This document shows, piece after piece, positions 18,457-27,542 of a DNA stretch of 64,000 nucleotides. Within the stretch, counting starts at the first letter, position 1. Each line of letters starts with the position of its first letter. Position numbers and translations under genes: made by a program. The notes under the pieces are model-generated. The model searched no databases and had not been told where the DNA came from. It worked only from the letters and a program-made list of their open reading frames with translations. Origin of the DNA: Halopseudomonas salegens (GTDB taxonomy: Bacteria; Pseudomonadota; Gammaproteobacteria; Pseudomonadales; Pseudomonadaceae). The DNA lies in assembly GCF_900105655.1 (NCBI RefSeq), contig NZ_LT629787.1, forward strand, positions 1,240,001-1,304,000. Direction: 5' to 3'.

Positions 18457-19263
18457 TTACAGGTGGGGTTGATGGGATGCAACTTGCCGGTCAAGAAAGT
18501 CCAGCAGTAACTGATTGAACTCATCCGGCTGGTCTACCGGGGTGGCATGGCGAGAATTGCGGATAACTTCCAGCTGCGCATTGGCCAGCTCTTTCACGTA
18601 GGCCCGCTTTTGCTCGACCGGGGTATAGTCCTGGTCGGCACAGATCACCAGCACCGGACAGCGGATGTCACCCAGCCGTTCGCGCACACCCCAGCCAACA
18701 ATGGCACGCAATGACGCCAGATAGGCGTTGCGATCATTGGCCTGCCATCGGCGTTCAAACTTCTGTCGAAGCTCTTCCTGTTGCGGTTCCGGAAAGAGCA
18801 GGCGGGCCAGCCCTCGGGATACGGTCTTCAATGGCAAAACGTGAGCAAAGAACAATCGCTTGCCGGCCATGCGGTAATCAGCAAAGCTGCGTGGCACCAC
18901 TTCCGGCCCGCTATTGACGATGGTCAGGCTGGCGGGAATGTCCGGATGATCTACGCTGACTTGAAAAGCAATCATGCCGCCCATGGAAATGCCGACGATA
19001 TGCGGCTGCTCCAGCCCCAGGTGCTGGATAAAAGCCAGGGTGTCATCAGCAAAGGCCTTGATACTGTAGCCGGAACGCGGCTTGTCGCTTTGTCCGTGAC
19101 CCAGCATGTCGAGTGTAAGCACGCGATAGTTCGGGGTTAGCGCCGGCAATTGATACTCCCAGTCCAGGCTGCTGGAGCCCAGGCCGTGAATCAGGAGCAC
19201 CGCAGGGCCTTGTCCCTGATCGGTGTAATGCAGGCGGTGGCCGTTTAGCTGAATGTCTGGCAT
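18457..19263 (-). CDS. Alpha/beta hydrolase
   Basis: 268-residue alpha/beta-hydrolase. Oxyanion loop [11 protein letters not shown], nucleophile elbow GISMGG (S93), acid D210 or D212 in [11 protein letters not shown] and H239 in [10 protein letters not shown] complete the triad. [10 protein letters not shown] is typical of the pimeloyl-ester/3-oxoadipate-lactonase-like branch, but the substrate cannot be inferred. The start at 19263 is preceded by CAGGTT; a longer frame to 19308 has no good ribosome site. Located downstream of the rne terminator, upstream of ppiA. Confidence 0.9.
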   Translation of the reverse strand: MPDIQLNGHRLHYTDQGQGPAVLLIHGLGSSSLDWEYQLPALTPNYRVLTLDMLGHGQSDKPRSGYSIKAFADDTLAFIQHLGLEQPHIVGISMGGMIAFQVSVDHPDIPASLTIVNSGPEVVPRSFADYRMAGKRLFFAHVLPLKTVSRGLARLLFPEPQQEELRQKFERRWQANDRNAYLASLRAIVGWGVRERLGDIRCPVLVICADQDYTPVEQKRAYVKELANAQLEVIRNSRHATPVDQPDEFNQLLLDFLDRQVASHQPHL

Positions 19264-19338
19264 GGCTAACCTGTTTCGGTTGGCATTGGAGCACAGAGCA
19301 TAACGCATTCAGCGTGGTTGTGGTGCATGCCACAGATG

Positions 19339-19368
19339 CAATCAGGGGCGCCTTGGCGCCCCTGATTG
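19339..19368 (-). terminator. rne terminator hairpin
   Basis: 14-bp perfect inverted repeat (CAATCAGGGGCGCC and its complement) with a two-base centre, 15 bases past the rne stop. Very GC-rich; the sequence after it on the minus strand is only mildly T-rich (TTGCATCT). Probably ends rne transcription upstream of the alpha/beta hydrolase gene. Confidence 0.7.
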
Positions 19369-19383
19369 GATTGGTTGCAGGGT

Positions 19384-22300
19384 TTAGCTGCGTTTATCGT
19401 CAGTGTCAGTCGTATCCGGCCTGGAAGGCTCCTCGTTATCAATCGGCAAGGCACTTTGTTGCGGTGCCTGAGTGGGTTTGACCTGAGGTTCATCGTGACT
19501 GTCGGTGGGTTCGGCTTTGGCCTCGGGAGCCTCGGCCTGTGGTGCCTCTGCATCGATGTGTGGTTGCAGGGCCTTTTCAGTCGCTTCGGCTTCTGCCTGG
19601 CTAGCCGCTGCTTGCTCTTTGGCCGCCTCTGCTGCAGCGTCGGCAGCGGCTGTATCGGCGGCACGTTTGGCCAGCTCGGCAGCTTCAGCTTCCGCCTGGG
19701 CAGATGCCTGTTCCGCAGCCTTGCGCTTTTCTTCATCGCGACGGCGACGAATTTCACGCGGATCGTTGAACGCACGACCTGAGGCTGTCAGCGCAGGCGC
19801 TTCCACCACGGGCTGGACTTGTTCGGCAGGCGCTGAAGGCGCTGCTGTTTCCGGCTCTTTTGCTACGGGTTCGGCCTGAATTTTAACGTCGGGCTCAGCC
19901 TCTGCAGGAGGAGTGACGGACATCTTCACTTCGCCTGATGCGGGTTCGTCGCTGGTGGGCGATGGTTCGCTCGCCGCTTCGGGTTTTGCCGGCGCTTCTT
20001 CAACAACCGTTGCCGGCTTTTCGGTTTCAACCGCTTCGCTAGCGTCACTGGCAGCCTTGACTGAGGCTTCCGCATCGGCTTCAGCAACCGTTTCACTGGC
20101 GTCAGCTTTTGCTGCCGGGCGCTCGCGACGGGGACCGCGCGACCGGCGTGGACGGGTTGGTGCTGCGTCGGTCTCGGTAGTCGTGCTTTCGGTAGCAGGC
20201 GTCGGCTCGCTGTCTGCCTGGGGGGGCTGCTCAGTCGGTTTGACCCGGGCCTGCTCTTGCTCGGCGGTATCGTTGTCCCTCGGTTGTGCCTGGGCAAATG
20301 CATCGACGGCTTGTTCAATGCTGGCTTCTGCCTGATCGGCAGCCTGATTGAGGCTGTCTTCTACCGGTTTCTTGAGATCGGCCACAGAAGCCTGCTCAGT
20401 AGCTTCTGCAGTGCTGGCCTGTTCAGACTGCTCACCCTGATTGGCACTGGCTTCTGCTGACTGATTTTCATCCGGATTCGTCCGGCGACGATTGTTGCGA
20501 CGACGCTGGCTATTCCGCGAGCGGCGGCGTGGACGCTCGCTGTCGGTCGCTTCTTCGCTGCCGGCCTCGGTATTTCTGGTCGGTTCGTTGTCAGTGTCCT
20601 CACTGCTTTCCTTGCGAGGACGACGCTCCTGGGGTGCCGGAGTTGCCTTGCGAGCTTCGTTGTTGTCAGTGTCGGCTACGGCGCTGGCATTGCTCGCTCC
20701 ACTCGGGCCGCGACGACGCCGGCGACCTTGCGGGCGCTCTTCACTGCTCGCTTTCTCGCTGGGAGCTGATTCACTGCGTGCCGGGCTGCTGGCGGCTGGC
20801 TTGGCTTTGTCACCCTCGCTCCGCTCTGTGCGCTCGTTACGTGGCCGACGGTTGCGCGTGTTGCGTCGCTCGTTGCCACCGCGACTGTTGCGCTGATTGC
20901 GGTTTTTCTCTTCGGGCTTGGGCTGCTTGTCTGCGCTGGCATCCTCTTCGCTGTCGGACTGGTCGGCAGCAAACAGGCCAACCAGAGATTTGATCAAGCC
21001 TTTGAACAAGCCGGGTTGCGACTCTTGTACCGCCTGAGTCGCAGCAATGGGCGTTGCCGGGGTGGCGGGAGTCGGTGCCGGACGCGTTGGTTCAATGCGC
21101 TTGACGGCGGCTTCCGGGCGCACAATGGCTTTGGTCTGGCTGACCGGGACCGGCTCTTCAGCTTCAATCTCGGTGCTCATGCTGTAGCTGCTCTCGCCGG
21201 TCATCACGGCTTCGCTATCGTCGCGCAGGCGCTGGACGTCGAAGTGCGGCGTGACCATATGCTCGCTGGGCAGCACCAGAATGCGCACGCGGGTGCGACT
21301 TTCGGTGGCGGCGAGAGCTTCGCGTTTTTCATTCAGCAGGAAGGTTGCAACCGCAACAGGTACATGAGCGCGTACTTCCGCGGTGCGGTCTTTCAGCGCT
21401 TCTTCTTCGATCAGGCGCAGGACCGACAGTGACAGTGATTCAACGTCACGAATGGTGCCGCGGCCATTACAGCGAGGGCAGACGATACCGCTGGTTTCAC
21501 CCAGTGACGGACGCAGGCGCTGGCGGGACATTTCCAGCAGACCGAAGCGCGAGATGCGGCCGACCTGAACGCGCGCACGATCCGCTTCCAGGCTCTGGCG
21601 CATGCGGTCTTCCACGGCGCGCTGATTGCGTGCCGGGGTCATGTCGATAAAATCGATCACGATCAGGCCGCCGATGTCACGCAGGCGCAATTGGCGAGCG
21701 ATTTCTTCAGCGGCTTCCAGGTTGGTGTTCAGTGCGGTTTCTTCGATGTCGCCGCCTTTGGTGGCGCGTGCCGAGTTGATGTCGACGGAGACCAGTGCCT
21801 CGGTATGGTCGATAACAATCGAGCCACCCGAGGGCAGTTTGACTTCACGTTCGAAGGCGGTCTCGATCTGGCTTTCGATCTGGAAGCGGTTGAACAGGGG
21901 CACGCTGTCTTCATACAGCTTGATCTTGCTGGCGAACTGCGGCATTACCTGATCGATAAAGGCAAGGGCGTCGTCGCGTACCGAGGGATTGTCGATCAAT
22001 ACTTCGCCGATATCCTGACGCAGATAGTCGCGGATGGCGCGGATGATGACATTGCTTTCCTGATAGATCAGGAAGGGGGCCGATTTCTCGGAAGCGCTCT
22101 TGATCGCATCCCACAGCTGCAGCAGGTAATCCAGATCCCACTGCAGTTCTTCGGCGCTGCGGCCAAGACCGGCGGTACGCACGATCATGCCCATATCAGC
22201 AGGCACATTCAGGCTGTTGAGGGCTTCGCGCAGCTCGTTGCGCTCTTCGCCTTCGATACGACGGGAAATGCCACCGGCGCGCGGGTTGTTCGGCATCAAA

Positions 22301-22677
22301 ACCAGGTAGCGACCAGCGAGGCTGACGTAGGTGGTCAGGGCGGCGCCCTTGTTGCCACGCTCTTCCTTGTCGACCTGGACGATGACTTCCTGGCCTTCCT
22401 TGATCACTTCCTTGATGTTGGCGCGGCCTTCCGGCTGCCTGGAGAAGTATTCGCGGGCAATTTCTTTCAGCGGCAGAAAGCCGTGACGCTCGGAGCCGAA
22501 GTCGACAAAAGCGGCTTCCAGGCTGGGTTCGACGCGGGTGATGCGGCCTTTGTAGATGTTGGCCTTTTTCTGTTCGCGGGCGCCAGACTCGATATCGAGA
22601 TCATAGAGGCGTTGGCCGTCGACCAGAGCAACACGCAACTCTTCGGGTTGAGTTGCGTTAATCAGCATTCTTTTCAT
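19384..22677 (-). CDS. rne: Ribonuclease E
   Basis: 1097-residue endoribonuclease and degradosome scaffold. Catalytic half: [18 protein letters not shown] start, S1 domain, the 5' sensor/RNase H-like region, DNase-I-like subdomain with VDINSARAT and FIDMTP carrying the two metal-binding Asp, and the Zn-link CPRC (400-403). The C-terminal half is disordered, rich in Ala, Glu and Pro, with Arg-rich RNA-binding blocks ([39 protein letters not shown]) and repeated AEA runs near the end. The start is set by the conserved MKRMLINA; an ATG 36 bases upstream adds non-conserved residues. It is transcribed away from rluC with a long leader, so RNase E autoregulation through the 5' UTR is plausible. Confidence 0.97.
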   Translation of the reverse strand: MKRMLINATQPEELRVALVDGQRLYDLDIESGAREQKKANIYKGRITRVEPSLEAAFVDFGSERHGFLPLKEIAREYFSRQPEGRANIKEVIKEGQEVIVQVDKEERGNKGAALTTYVSLAGRYLVLMPNNPRAGGISRRIEGEERNELREALNSLNVPADMGMIVRTAGLGRSAEELQWDLDYLLQLWDAIKSASEKSAPFLIYQESNVIIRAIRDYLRQDIGEVLIDNPSVRDDALAFIDQVMPQFASKIKLYEDSVPLFNRFQIESQIETAFEREVKLPSGGSIVIDHTEALVSVDINSARATKGGDIEETALNTNLEAAEEIARQLRLRDIGGLIVIDFIDMTPARNQRAVEDRMRQSLEADRARVQVGRISRFGLLEMSRQRLRPSLGETSGIVCPRCNGRGTIRDVESLSLSVLRLIEEEALKDRTAEVRAHVPVAVATFLLNEKREALAATESRTRVRILVLPSEHMVTPHFDVQRLRDDSEAVMTGESSYSMSTEIEAEEPVPVSQTKAIVRPEAAVKRIEPTRPAPTPATPATPIAATQAVQESQPGLFKGLIKSLVGLFAADQSDSEEDASADKQPKPEEKNRNQRNSRGGNERRNTRNRRPRNERTERSEGDKAKPAASSPARSESAPSEKASSEERPQGRRRRRGPSGASNASAVADTDNNEARKATPAPQERRPRKESSEDTDNEPTRNTEAGSEEATDSERPRRRSRNSQRRRNNRRRTNPDENQSAEASANQGEQSEQASTAEATEQASVADLKKPVEDSLNQAADQAEASIEQAVDAFAQAQPRDNDTAEQEQARVKPTEQPPQADSEPTPATESTTTETDAAPTRPRRSRGPRRERPAAKADASETVAEADAEASVKAASDASEAVETEKPATVVEEAPAKPEAASEPSPTSDEPASGEVKMSVTPPAEAEPDVKIQAEPVAKEPETAAPSAPAEQVQPVVEAPALTASGRAFNDPREIRRRRDEEKRKAAEQASAQAEAEAAELAKRAADTAAADAAAEAAKEQAAASQAEAEATEKALQPHIDAEAPQAEAPEAKAEPTDSHDEPQVKPTQAPQQSALPIDNEEPSRPDTTDTDDKRS
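22633..22658 (-). promoter_or_regulatory. Hairpin in the first codons of rne
   Basis: Perfect 9-bp inverted repeat ACGCAACTC / GAGTTGCGT around an 8-base loop, beginning 19 bases after the A of the rne ATG. In the mRNA it would fold just downstream of the initiating ribosome. Its regulatory meaning is unknown; it may modulate initiation or be an RNase E contact. Confidence 0.4.
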
Positions 22678-23206
22678 GAAGTACCGTTGTGTTTCCGATG
22701 CTGTCCGGAGCACACGAGTACGGCACCTACGACTCTTCCGTTAGGTGTCAGGTGTGTTTCTGTTTGGGCCAACCTTGCCCTTGTTCAGAGTTCGCGCAGT
22801 GCCGGGGCAGTGCGCTGACTAGCTGTGTCTGGCGAGTACAGAAAAACGTCTTAATGGAGGAATCAGCCGGATTGGGACGGGGACATTGATTGGCATGTCG
22901 GCACGCGTCGCATCATCCTGAAGCTGTACATCTCCACCTATACACTTACCCATCTGAATCGGGTGCCGCTCGTCGACTGTTCGGAGAGCGGGTTTAAAAT
23001 GACCCGCCAATGGGGCGGGGCTTCAGTGGTCAGCGGGCGGGGCAATTCCTGAAAGGCGCCAGCAGCGCCCGTCTGACAGTGTTTCTGGGGACGGGATCCG
23101 CGTTATGGCGTGATCATCTTTCCCCGGCTGCGGGTATAGCAGCTTCGCGGAATATAGCAGTATTTTTTAAGTGCTTCAATTGAATGAAAAAATGTATCAT
23201 GCACAA
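22678..23206. other. rne-rluC divergent intergenic region and long rne leader
   Basis: 529 bases without a credible gene. On the minus strand it is almost entirely the leader of rne, about 465 nt from the predicted promoter. A GC hairpin (CCCGCC / GGCGGG, 23003-23019) is followed on the minus strand by TCATTTT, resembling an attenuator. Short open frames here lack ribosome sites and protein-like composition. Confidence 0.6.
23151..23179 (-). promoter_or_regulatory. Sigma-70 type promoter for rne
   Basis: Minus strand TTGAAG (23179-23174), 17-base spacer, TATATT (23156-23151). Both boxes are close to consensus with ideal spacing, and initiation would fall near 23144. The -35 box lies in the AT-rich stretch directly upstream of rluC, so polymerases for rne and rluC should compete for the same DNA. 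Confidence 0.65.
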
Positions 23207-24169
23207 ATGAAAGAAATAGCCAGCAATTCCCCTGCCCAGGTGCAGTTTGAAACCATCTCGGCCGAGCAGGCCGGGCAGCGTATCGACAACTTTTTGATCA
23301 CCCGTCTCAAGGGTGCGCCGAAAACCCTGATCTACCGGATTTTGCGCAAGGGGGAAGTGCGCATCAACAAGGGTCGGATTAAACCGGACTATAAATTGCA
23401 GGCCGGCGATCTGTTGCGCATTCCCCCGGTTCGCTTGCCCGAGGCCGATGAACCGGTGTTGGTCGGGCAAGGGATTCTCACTGCTCTGGATAATGCCATT
23501 ATCCACGAAGACAAAGCGTTGATTGTCGTCAACAAGCCCCCGGGATTGGCTGTGCATGGCGGTAGTGGGTTGCATTTTGGCGTCATTGAAGCCATGCGAC
23601 AGCTAAGGCCGGATTGCCCGCAACTGGAATTGGTGCATCGGCTTGATCGGGATACCTCGGGCTGCCTGATGATTGCCAAGCGGCGAAGCATGTTGCGCCA
23701 CCTGCATGCAGCCCTGCGCGCTGAAGGCGGTGTCGACAAGCGCTATCTGGCACTGGTGAGAGGGCGTTGGCCTACCGGTACCAAGCGCGTACAGGCGCCG
23801 TTGCAAAAAAACAATCTGCGCTCCGGGGAGCGCATGGTCGAGGTAAACACCGAGGGCAAGCCGTCACTGACCGAGTTTTCGGTGGTACAGCGTTTTGGCG
23901 ACCTGGCGACGCTGGTTGAGGCAAGACCGATTACCGGGCGTACCCATCAGATTCGCGTGCATGCCAAGCATGCCGGGCACCCGATTGCCGGGGACCCGAA
24001 GTACGGTGACGACGAATTTTCCCAGACAATTCGTGAGCTGGGTGGCAAACGGTTGTTCCTGCATGCCGCTTTTCTTGCGCTTGAACTACCCGATGGTCAG
24101 CGCCTGGAATTGCGTGCCGAGCCTGGTCGGCAGTGGGATGCGACGCTGCGGAGGCTGGCAGATGACTGA
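23207..24169 (+). CDS. rluC: 23S rRNA pseudouridine synthase RluC
   Basis: 320-residue enzyme that makes pseudouridines in 23S rRNA helix domains (positions 955, 2504 and 2580 in E. coli). N-terminal S4-like domain ([35 protein letters not shown]), catalytic HRLDRDTSG with D147, and [14 protein letters not shown] motif. The start is uncertain: ATG 23207 gives the family's usual length, while ATG 23192 and GTG 23171 are in frame. None has a clear Shine-Dalgarno, and TATCAT at 23195-23200 would even permit a leaderless message. The stop overlaps the HAD gene by eight bases. Confidence 0.93.
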   Translation: MKEIASNSPAQVQFETISAEQAGQRIDNFLITRLKGAPKTLIYRILRKGEVRINKGRIKPDYKLQAGDLLRIPPVRLPEADEPVLVGQGILTALDNAIIHEDKALIVVNKPPGLAVHGGSGLHFGVIEAMRQLRPDCPQLELVHRLDRDTSGCLMIAKRRSMLRHLHAALRAEGGVDKRYLALVRGRWPTGTKRVQAPLQKNNLRSGERMVEVNTEGKPSLTEFSVVQRFGDLATLVEARPITGRTHQIRVHAKHAGHPIAGDPKYGDDEFSQTIRELGGKRLFLHAAFLALELPDGQRLELRAEPGRQWDATLRRLADD

Positions 24170-24839
24170 GTTGCAGACATTGATTTTCGACTGGGATGGT
24201 ACCTTGGCCAATTCGGTTGAAAAGATCGTGTTATCGATGCAGCGGGCGGCCGACGATGTTGGGCTCGACCCGTTATCGGCACAGGCTGTCAGAGAGATCA
24301 TTGGACTTGGCCTGCCGGAGGCAATTGCTGTGCTCTACCCGAATGTAGAAGATAGGCAGTTGGCCGAACGACTCGGTACCGCCTATGGACAGCACTACCT
24401 CACCCTGGAAGAGGTGCCATCGCCATTGTTTGACGGTGTGCGAGACGCGTTGGATATTTTCCGCGATGCCGGGTTCCGGTTGGCGGTAGCGACGGGTAAA
24501 AAACGCCGGGGGTTGGCGCGCGTGCTGGAAAAGCACGGGCTTTCCGGTTTTTTTGATGCCACCCGCTGCGCCGATGAAACGGCCAGCAAACCGAATCCGC
24601 TGATGCTTGCGCAAATTCTGTATCAATTGGATACCCCGGCAGAGCGCGCCATTATGCTGGGTGACAGTGTGTTTGATCTGCAAATGGCACATAATGCTGG
24701 CGTTCGCCCGGTTGCAGTCAGCTACGGGGCAATGACTCGAGAGCAGCTTCTGGCCTGTGAACCAGAGCACTGCCTGGATACTTTCAGTGACTTCCATCAC
24801 TGGGTCATGCGTGAGCAGACTCAGGGTGTTGGTGTTTAA
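24162..24839 (+). CDS. HAD-superfamily phosphatase (phosphoglycolate-phosphatase-like)
   Basis: 225-residue HAD hydrolase. Motif [12 protein letters not shown] (D10, D12), motif [11 protein letters not shown], motif III lysine in ASKPNPLM and motif [18 protein letters not shown], with a helical cap between motifs I and II. Resembles the Gph/PA2974-type proteins next to rluC; the substrate is unproven. Start chosen at the ATG overlapping rluC, because FDWDG then sits at residue 9. Confidence 0.92.
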   Translation: MTELQTLIFDWDGTLANSVEKIVLSMQRAADDVGLDPLSAQAVREIIGLGLPEAIAVLYPNVEDRQLAERLGTAYGQHYLTLEEVPSPLFDGVRDALDIFRDAGFRLAVATGKKRRGLARVLEKHGLSGFFDATRCADETASKPNPLMLAQILYQLDTPAERAIMLGDSVFDLQMAHNAGVRPVAVSYGAMTREQLLACEPEHCLDTFSDFHHWVMREQTQGVGV

Positions 24840-24848
24840 GGAGCACGC

Positions 24849-25850
24849 ATGTCGTCAGATCGGTGGACCCGGGGTGAAATGGTCAATGCGAAGCAGGCGC
24901 AGGCCAACAAGGAAGATGCCAAAGCCTGGACGTTGCTGGAGAACACCCTGCAAGCCTCCCTGCAGGAGCAACGGCGCACCCGACGCTGGGGGATATTTTT
25001 CAAGAGCCTGACTTTTCTGTACCTGTTTGTCGCCATCATGTTGTTTTCACCCCTGGGCAATATGGATGCGGCGAGCACGTCGACCGGGCCGCACACGGCA
25101 GTGATCGAGGTGCGTGGGCTGATTGCTGATCAGCAGGAAGCCAGTGCCGACAACCTGATAACCAGCCTGCGCCGTGCTTTCGATGATGAAAATACCCGTG
25201 GCATTGTCATGCGTATCAACAGCCCGGGTGGCAGTCCGGTGCAGTCAGGCTACATCTATGATGAAATTCGTCGTTTGCGCAAGGAGCATCCGGATACTCC
25301 CGTATACGCAGTAATCACTGATCTGGGTGCCTCGGGCGCCTACTATATTGCTGCTGCTGCAGACGAAATATATGCTGATCGTTCCAGCCTGGTTGGGTCG
25401 ATTGGCGTGACCGCGGCCGGGTTCGGTTTTGTTGGTACTCTGGACAAACTGGGTATCGAACGGCGCACCTACACTTCTGGCGAGCACAAGGCCTTTCTTG
25501 ATCCCTTCCAGCCCGAGCGGCAGGATGAGCGACAGTTCTGGGAAAATGTGCTGGAGAATACGCATCAGCAATTTATTGATCGCGTCAAGGAAGGACGCGG
25601 CGACCGCCTGGCTGACAATGAAGACCTGTTTACCGGCTTGATCTGGAATGGTGAGCAGGCCCTGGAGTTGGGCCTGGTTGATGGCCTCGGCAGCACTTCC
25701 ATGGTCGCGCGCGATGTGATCGGGGTTGAGAACACGACCGATTTTACCTATCGCGAATCGCCCTTCGAGCGTTTTACTCGTCAGCTTGGTACTTCCGTAG
25801 GCAATACCCTGGCGGTGCACCTGGGCTTGAGTGGGCCGGTTATTCGATAA
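24849..25850 (+). CDS. sppA: Signal peptide peptidase SppA (S49 family, short form)
   Basis: 333-residue membrane-anchored serine protease that degrades cleaved signal peptides. A cytoplasmic N-terminal stretch, one helix (about 49-68), then the S49 domain with the Ser/Lys dyad S162 in GASGAYYIA and K214 in TSGEHKAFLDPF, spaced 52 residues as in B. subtilis SppA. AAGGAG ribosome site. After this gene the usual Pseudomonas synteny toward maf is interrupted for about 29 kb. Confidence 0.94.
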   Translation: MSSDRWTRGEMVNAKQAQANKEDAKAWTLLENTLQASLQEQRRTRRWGIFFKSLTFLYLFVAIMLFSPLGNMDAASTSTGPHTAVIEVRGLIADQQEASADNLITSLRRAFDDENTRGIVMRINSPGGSPVQSGYIYDEIRRLRKEHPDTPVYAVITDLGASGAYYIAAAADEIYADRSSLVGSIGVTAAGFGFVGTLDKLGIERRTYTSGEHKAFLDPFQPERQDERQFWENVLENTHQQFIDRVKEGRGDRLADNEDLFTGLIWNGEQALELGLVDGLGSTSMVARDVIGVENTTDFTYRESPFERFTRQLGTSVGNTLAVHLGLSGPVIR

Positions 25851-25871
25851 GAAGGTGGCTGCCAGGCCAGC

Positions 25872-27542
25872 TCAGGTTTTCGGGTAAATGTCTGGCAGCT
25901 CACTGGCCTTGGCTTCTGGTTCGAGTCGCTGTTCCTGGATGACACGCCGTACTGCACGCCATAGCTGCTTGCCGCGCCATGAATCCGGGTTCTGGCCGAA
26001 CAGGCTGGCATTCAGGTGTTCCAGGGCAACTGCCAGTTCCGGGTGTTCCTGGCTGAGATGAAGCAAACCGTCGCTATCCTGTTGTTTGGCCCAGGCTTCC
26101 AGCGCCTTGCGGGCTTCGGCCGGGTGGTTGTGACGGCAGGCTGCCTGCAAGTCGGCCAGAGGGTTGTTGTCAGCGAGATCGACGGGGCCATCACCACCGC
26201 TGTCGAGGACGAATTCAAGCAGTCGGCGCCGCGTCCGCACGAGTAGCCAGATTGAACTGGCGAGGGCGAGTGCCAGCACGGCGCTGAACAGTTGCCACGG
26301 CCATATCAATGCCACCGGTTCAGCCGGGTCGCCGGGTGCAGCCTGGGGGCCGCCGGTCAGGAAGCTGTCGGTACTTTTGACCCGCAATGCCTGGGGTTCA
26401 AGACGGATTATTTCCAGGCGATCATTGTCGATATCCCACCAGGGCAGGGTAAGGCCATCAAGCAGGTATTCGCCGCCCTGCTGGGCAACAATGGCGGCAC
26501 TGTCCTCGCGTTCGGCCTGGGCACCGCTGGCAGTCAGCTCTGTTGTCAGTTGTGGTTGGTCGGCATACAGACGCAGGGCAGGGTCGGCGTTGGCACCAAG
26601 ATGATTCAGCCCGGGAAGCTGGCTGGCGAGCACGCCGCTGGCCTGGATGTGTATGGTGCGGGTGAGCGGTTCGCCGGTCAGCAGATCCTGCTCCGGGTCT
26701 GGCTGCCAATGCTGCTGCAGACTGAGCTGGCGGGCAGGTAGCCATTGGGCATCCGCCGGAAAAGCAGCGGGAATGGGTTGCACTGCCAGCTGTATGCTGG
26801 GAGAGCGCACTTGCATCAGTTGGCCGCTGCGCGCAGAGAAACGTTCCCCCGGATCACGCGGAACCAGAATAGTGGCGCTGAATAACTGTGCGGGTATCTC
26901 CAGGTTACCACTGCGTTGAGGATAGATCGCATAGCGGGCTTCAATCACCCCATGCCGTATTCCACCAATGACCTGCTCGTAATTGTGCGGCTCCCCCAAA
27001 CGCTCAACTCTTGCATCGGGGATGTCGAGCCCGCTGAGTATGGAGTCATCGTACAGCGAGACTGAATGGAAAACACGCAACGTAAGTAGAACCTGTGCCT
27101 GCACATAGGGCGTTTCATTGTCCACTTCACTGTCAATGAAAATGGGTGCCAGTTCGAGCCCGGCATCCTCTGCGGCCTGCTCCGGTGTGAGGACCATCAG
27201 GCTGATGGCTTCGCTTTGCTCTCCATTCAGATTGAGCGGCGGGATTTCCAGATAACCGGCTTCACGCGGGCGCAAACTGATAATCCAGCGAGTGACCGGG
27301 CGAGTTCGGCCGTCCAGCTGACTGATAAGACTCAGCTGTCGGCTGGCACGCACTTCAAAGTGACTCTCCAGTGGGCTCAGGTCGGGACGGTTGGCACGGC
27401 TGCTGGCCACTGTTTCCAGCGTCAGTTCGAGGCTGTCGCCGAGCAGGAGCCTGGTGCGGTCGACGCTGGCTTCCAGCGCCCAGCCCATGTTGGTCCAGCT
27501 CAGGCCAAGTAGTACCAATAGCAGGTAGCGGCGGAAGGTCAT
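25872..27542 (-). CDS. BatD-like protein
   Basis: 556-residue exported protein. Signal peptide (MTFRRYLLLVLLGLSWTNMGWA), a long beta-rich periplasmic region with the BatD pattern (ASVDRTRLLLGDSLELTLE, PREAGYLEIPPL, VLLTLRVFHSVSLYDD, YPQRSGNLEIPAQLF), one C-terminal transmembrane helix (about 417-436), and a cytoplasmic tail with ALEAWAKQQ. Last gene of the MoxR-Bat operon; the start overlaps the BatB stop by four bases. Bat proteins were linked to aerotolerance in Bacteroides, but the molecular job is not known. Confidence 0.9.
   Translation of the reverse strand: MTFRRYLLLVLLGLSWTNMGWALEASVDRTRLLLGDSLELTLETVASSRANRPDLSPLESHFEVRASRQLSLISQLDGRTRPVTRWIISLRPREAGYLEIPPLNLNGEQSEAISLMVLTPEQAAEDAGLELAPIFIDSEVDNETPYVQAQVLLTLRVFHSVSLYDDSILSGLDIPDARVERLGEPHNYEQVIGGIRHGVIEARYAIYPQRSGNLEIPAQLFSATILVPRDPGERFSARSGQLMQVRSPSIQLAVQPIPAAFPADAQWLPARQLSLQQHWQPDPEQDLLTGEPLTRTIHIQASGVLASQLPGLNHLGANADPALRLYADQPQLTTELTASGAQAEREDSAAIVAQQGGEYLLDGLTLPWWDIDNDRLEIIRLEPQALRVKSTDSFLTGGPQAAPGDPAEPVALIWPWQLFSAVLALALASSIWLLVRTRRRLLEFVLDSGGDGPVDLADNNPLADLQAACRHNHPAEARKALEAWAKQQDSDGLLHLSQEHPELAVALEHLNASLFGQNPDSWRGKQLWRAVRRVIQEQRLEPEAKASELPDIYPKT

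Noticed and set aside
21691..22818. Plus-strand 375-codon frame antisense to rne
   Set aside because: Shadow of the conserved RNase E catalytic half; runs across its start codon without a ribosome site.
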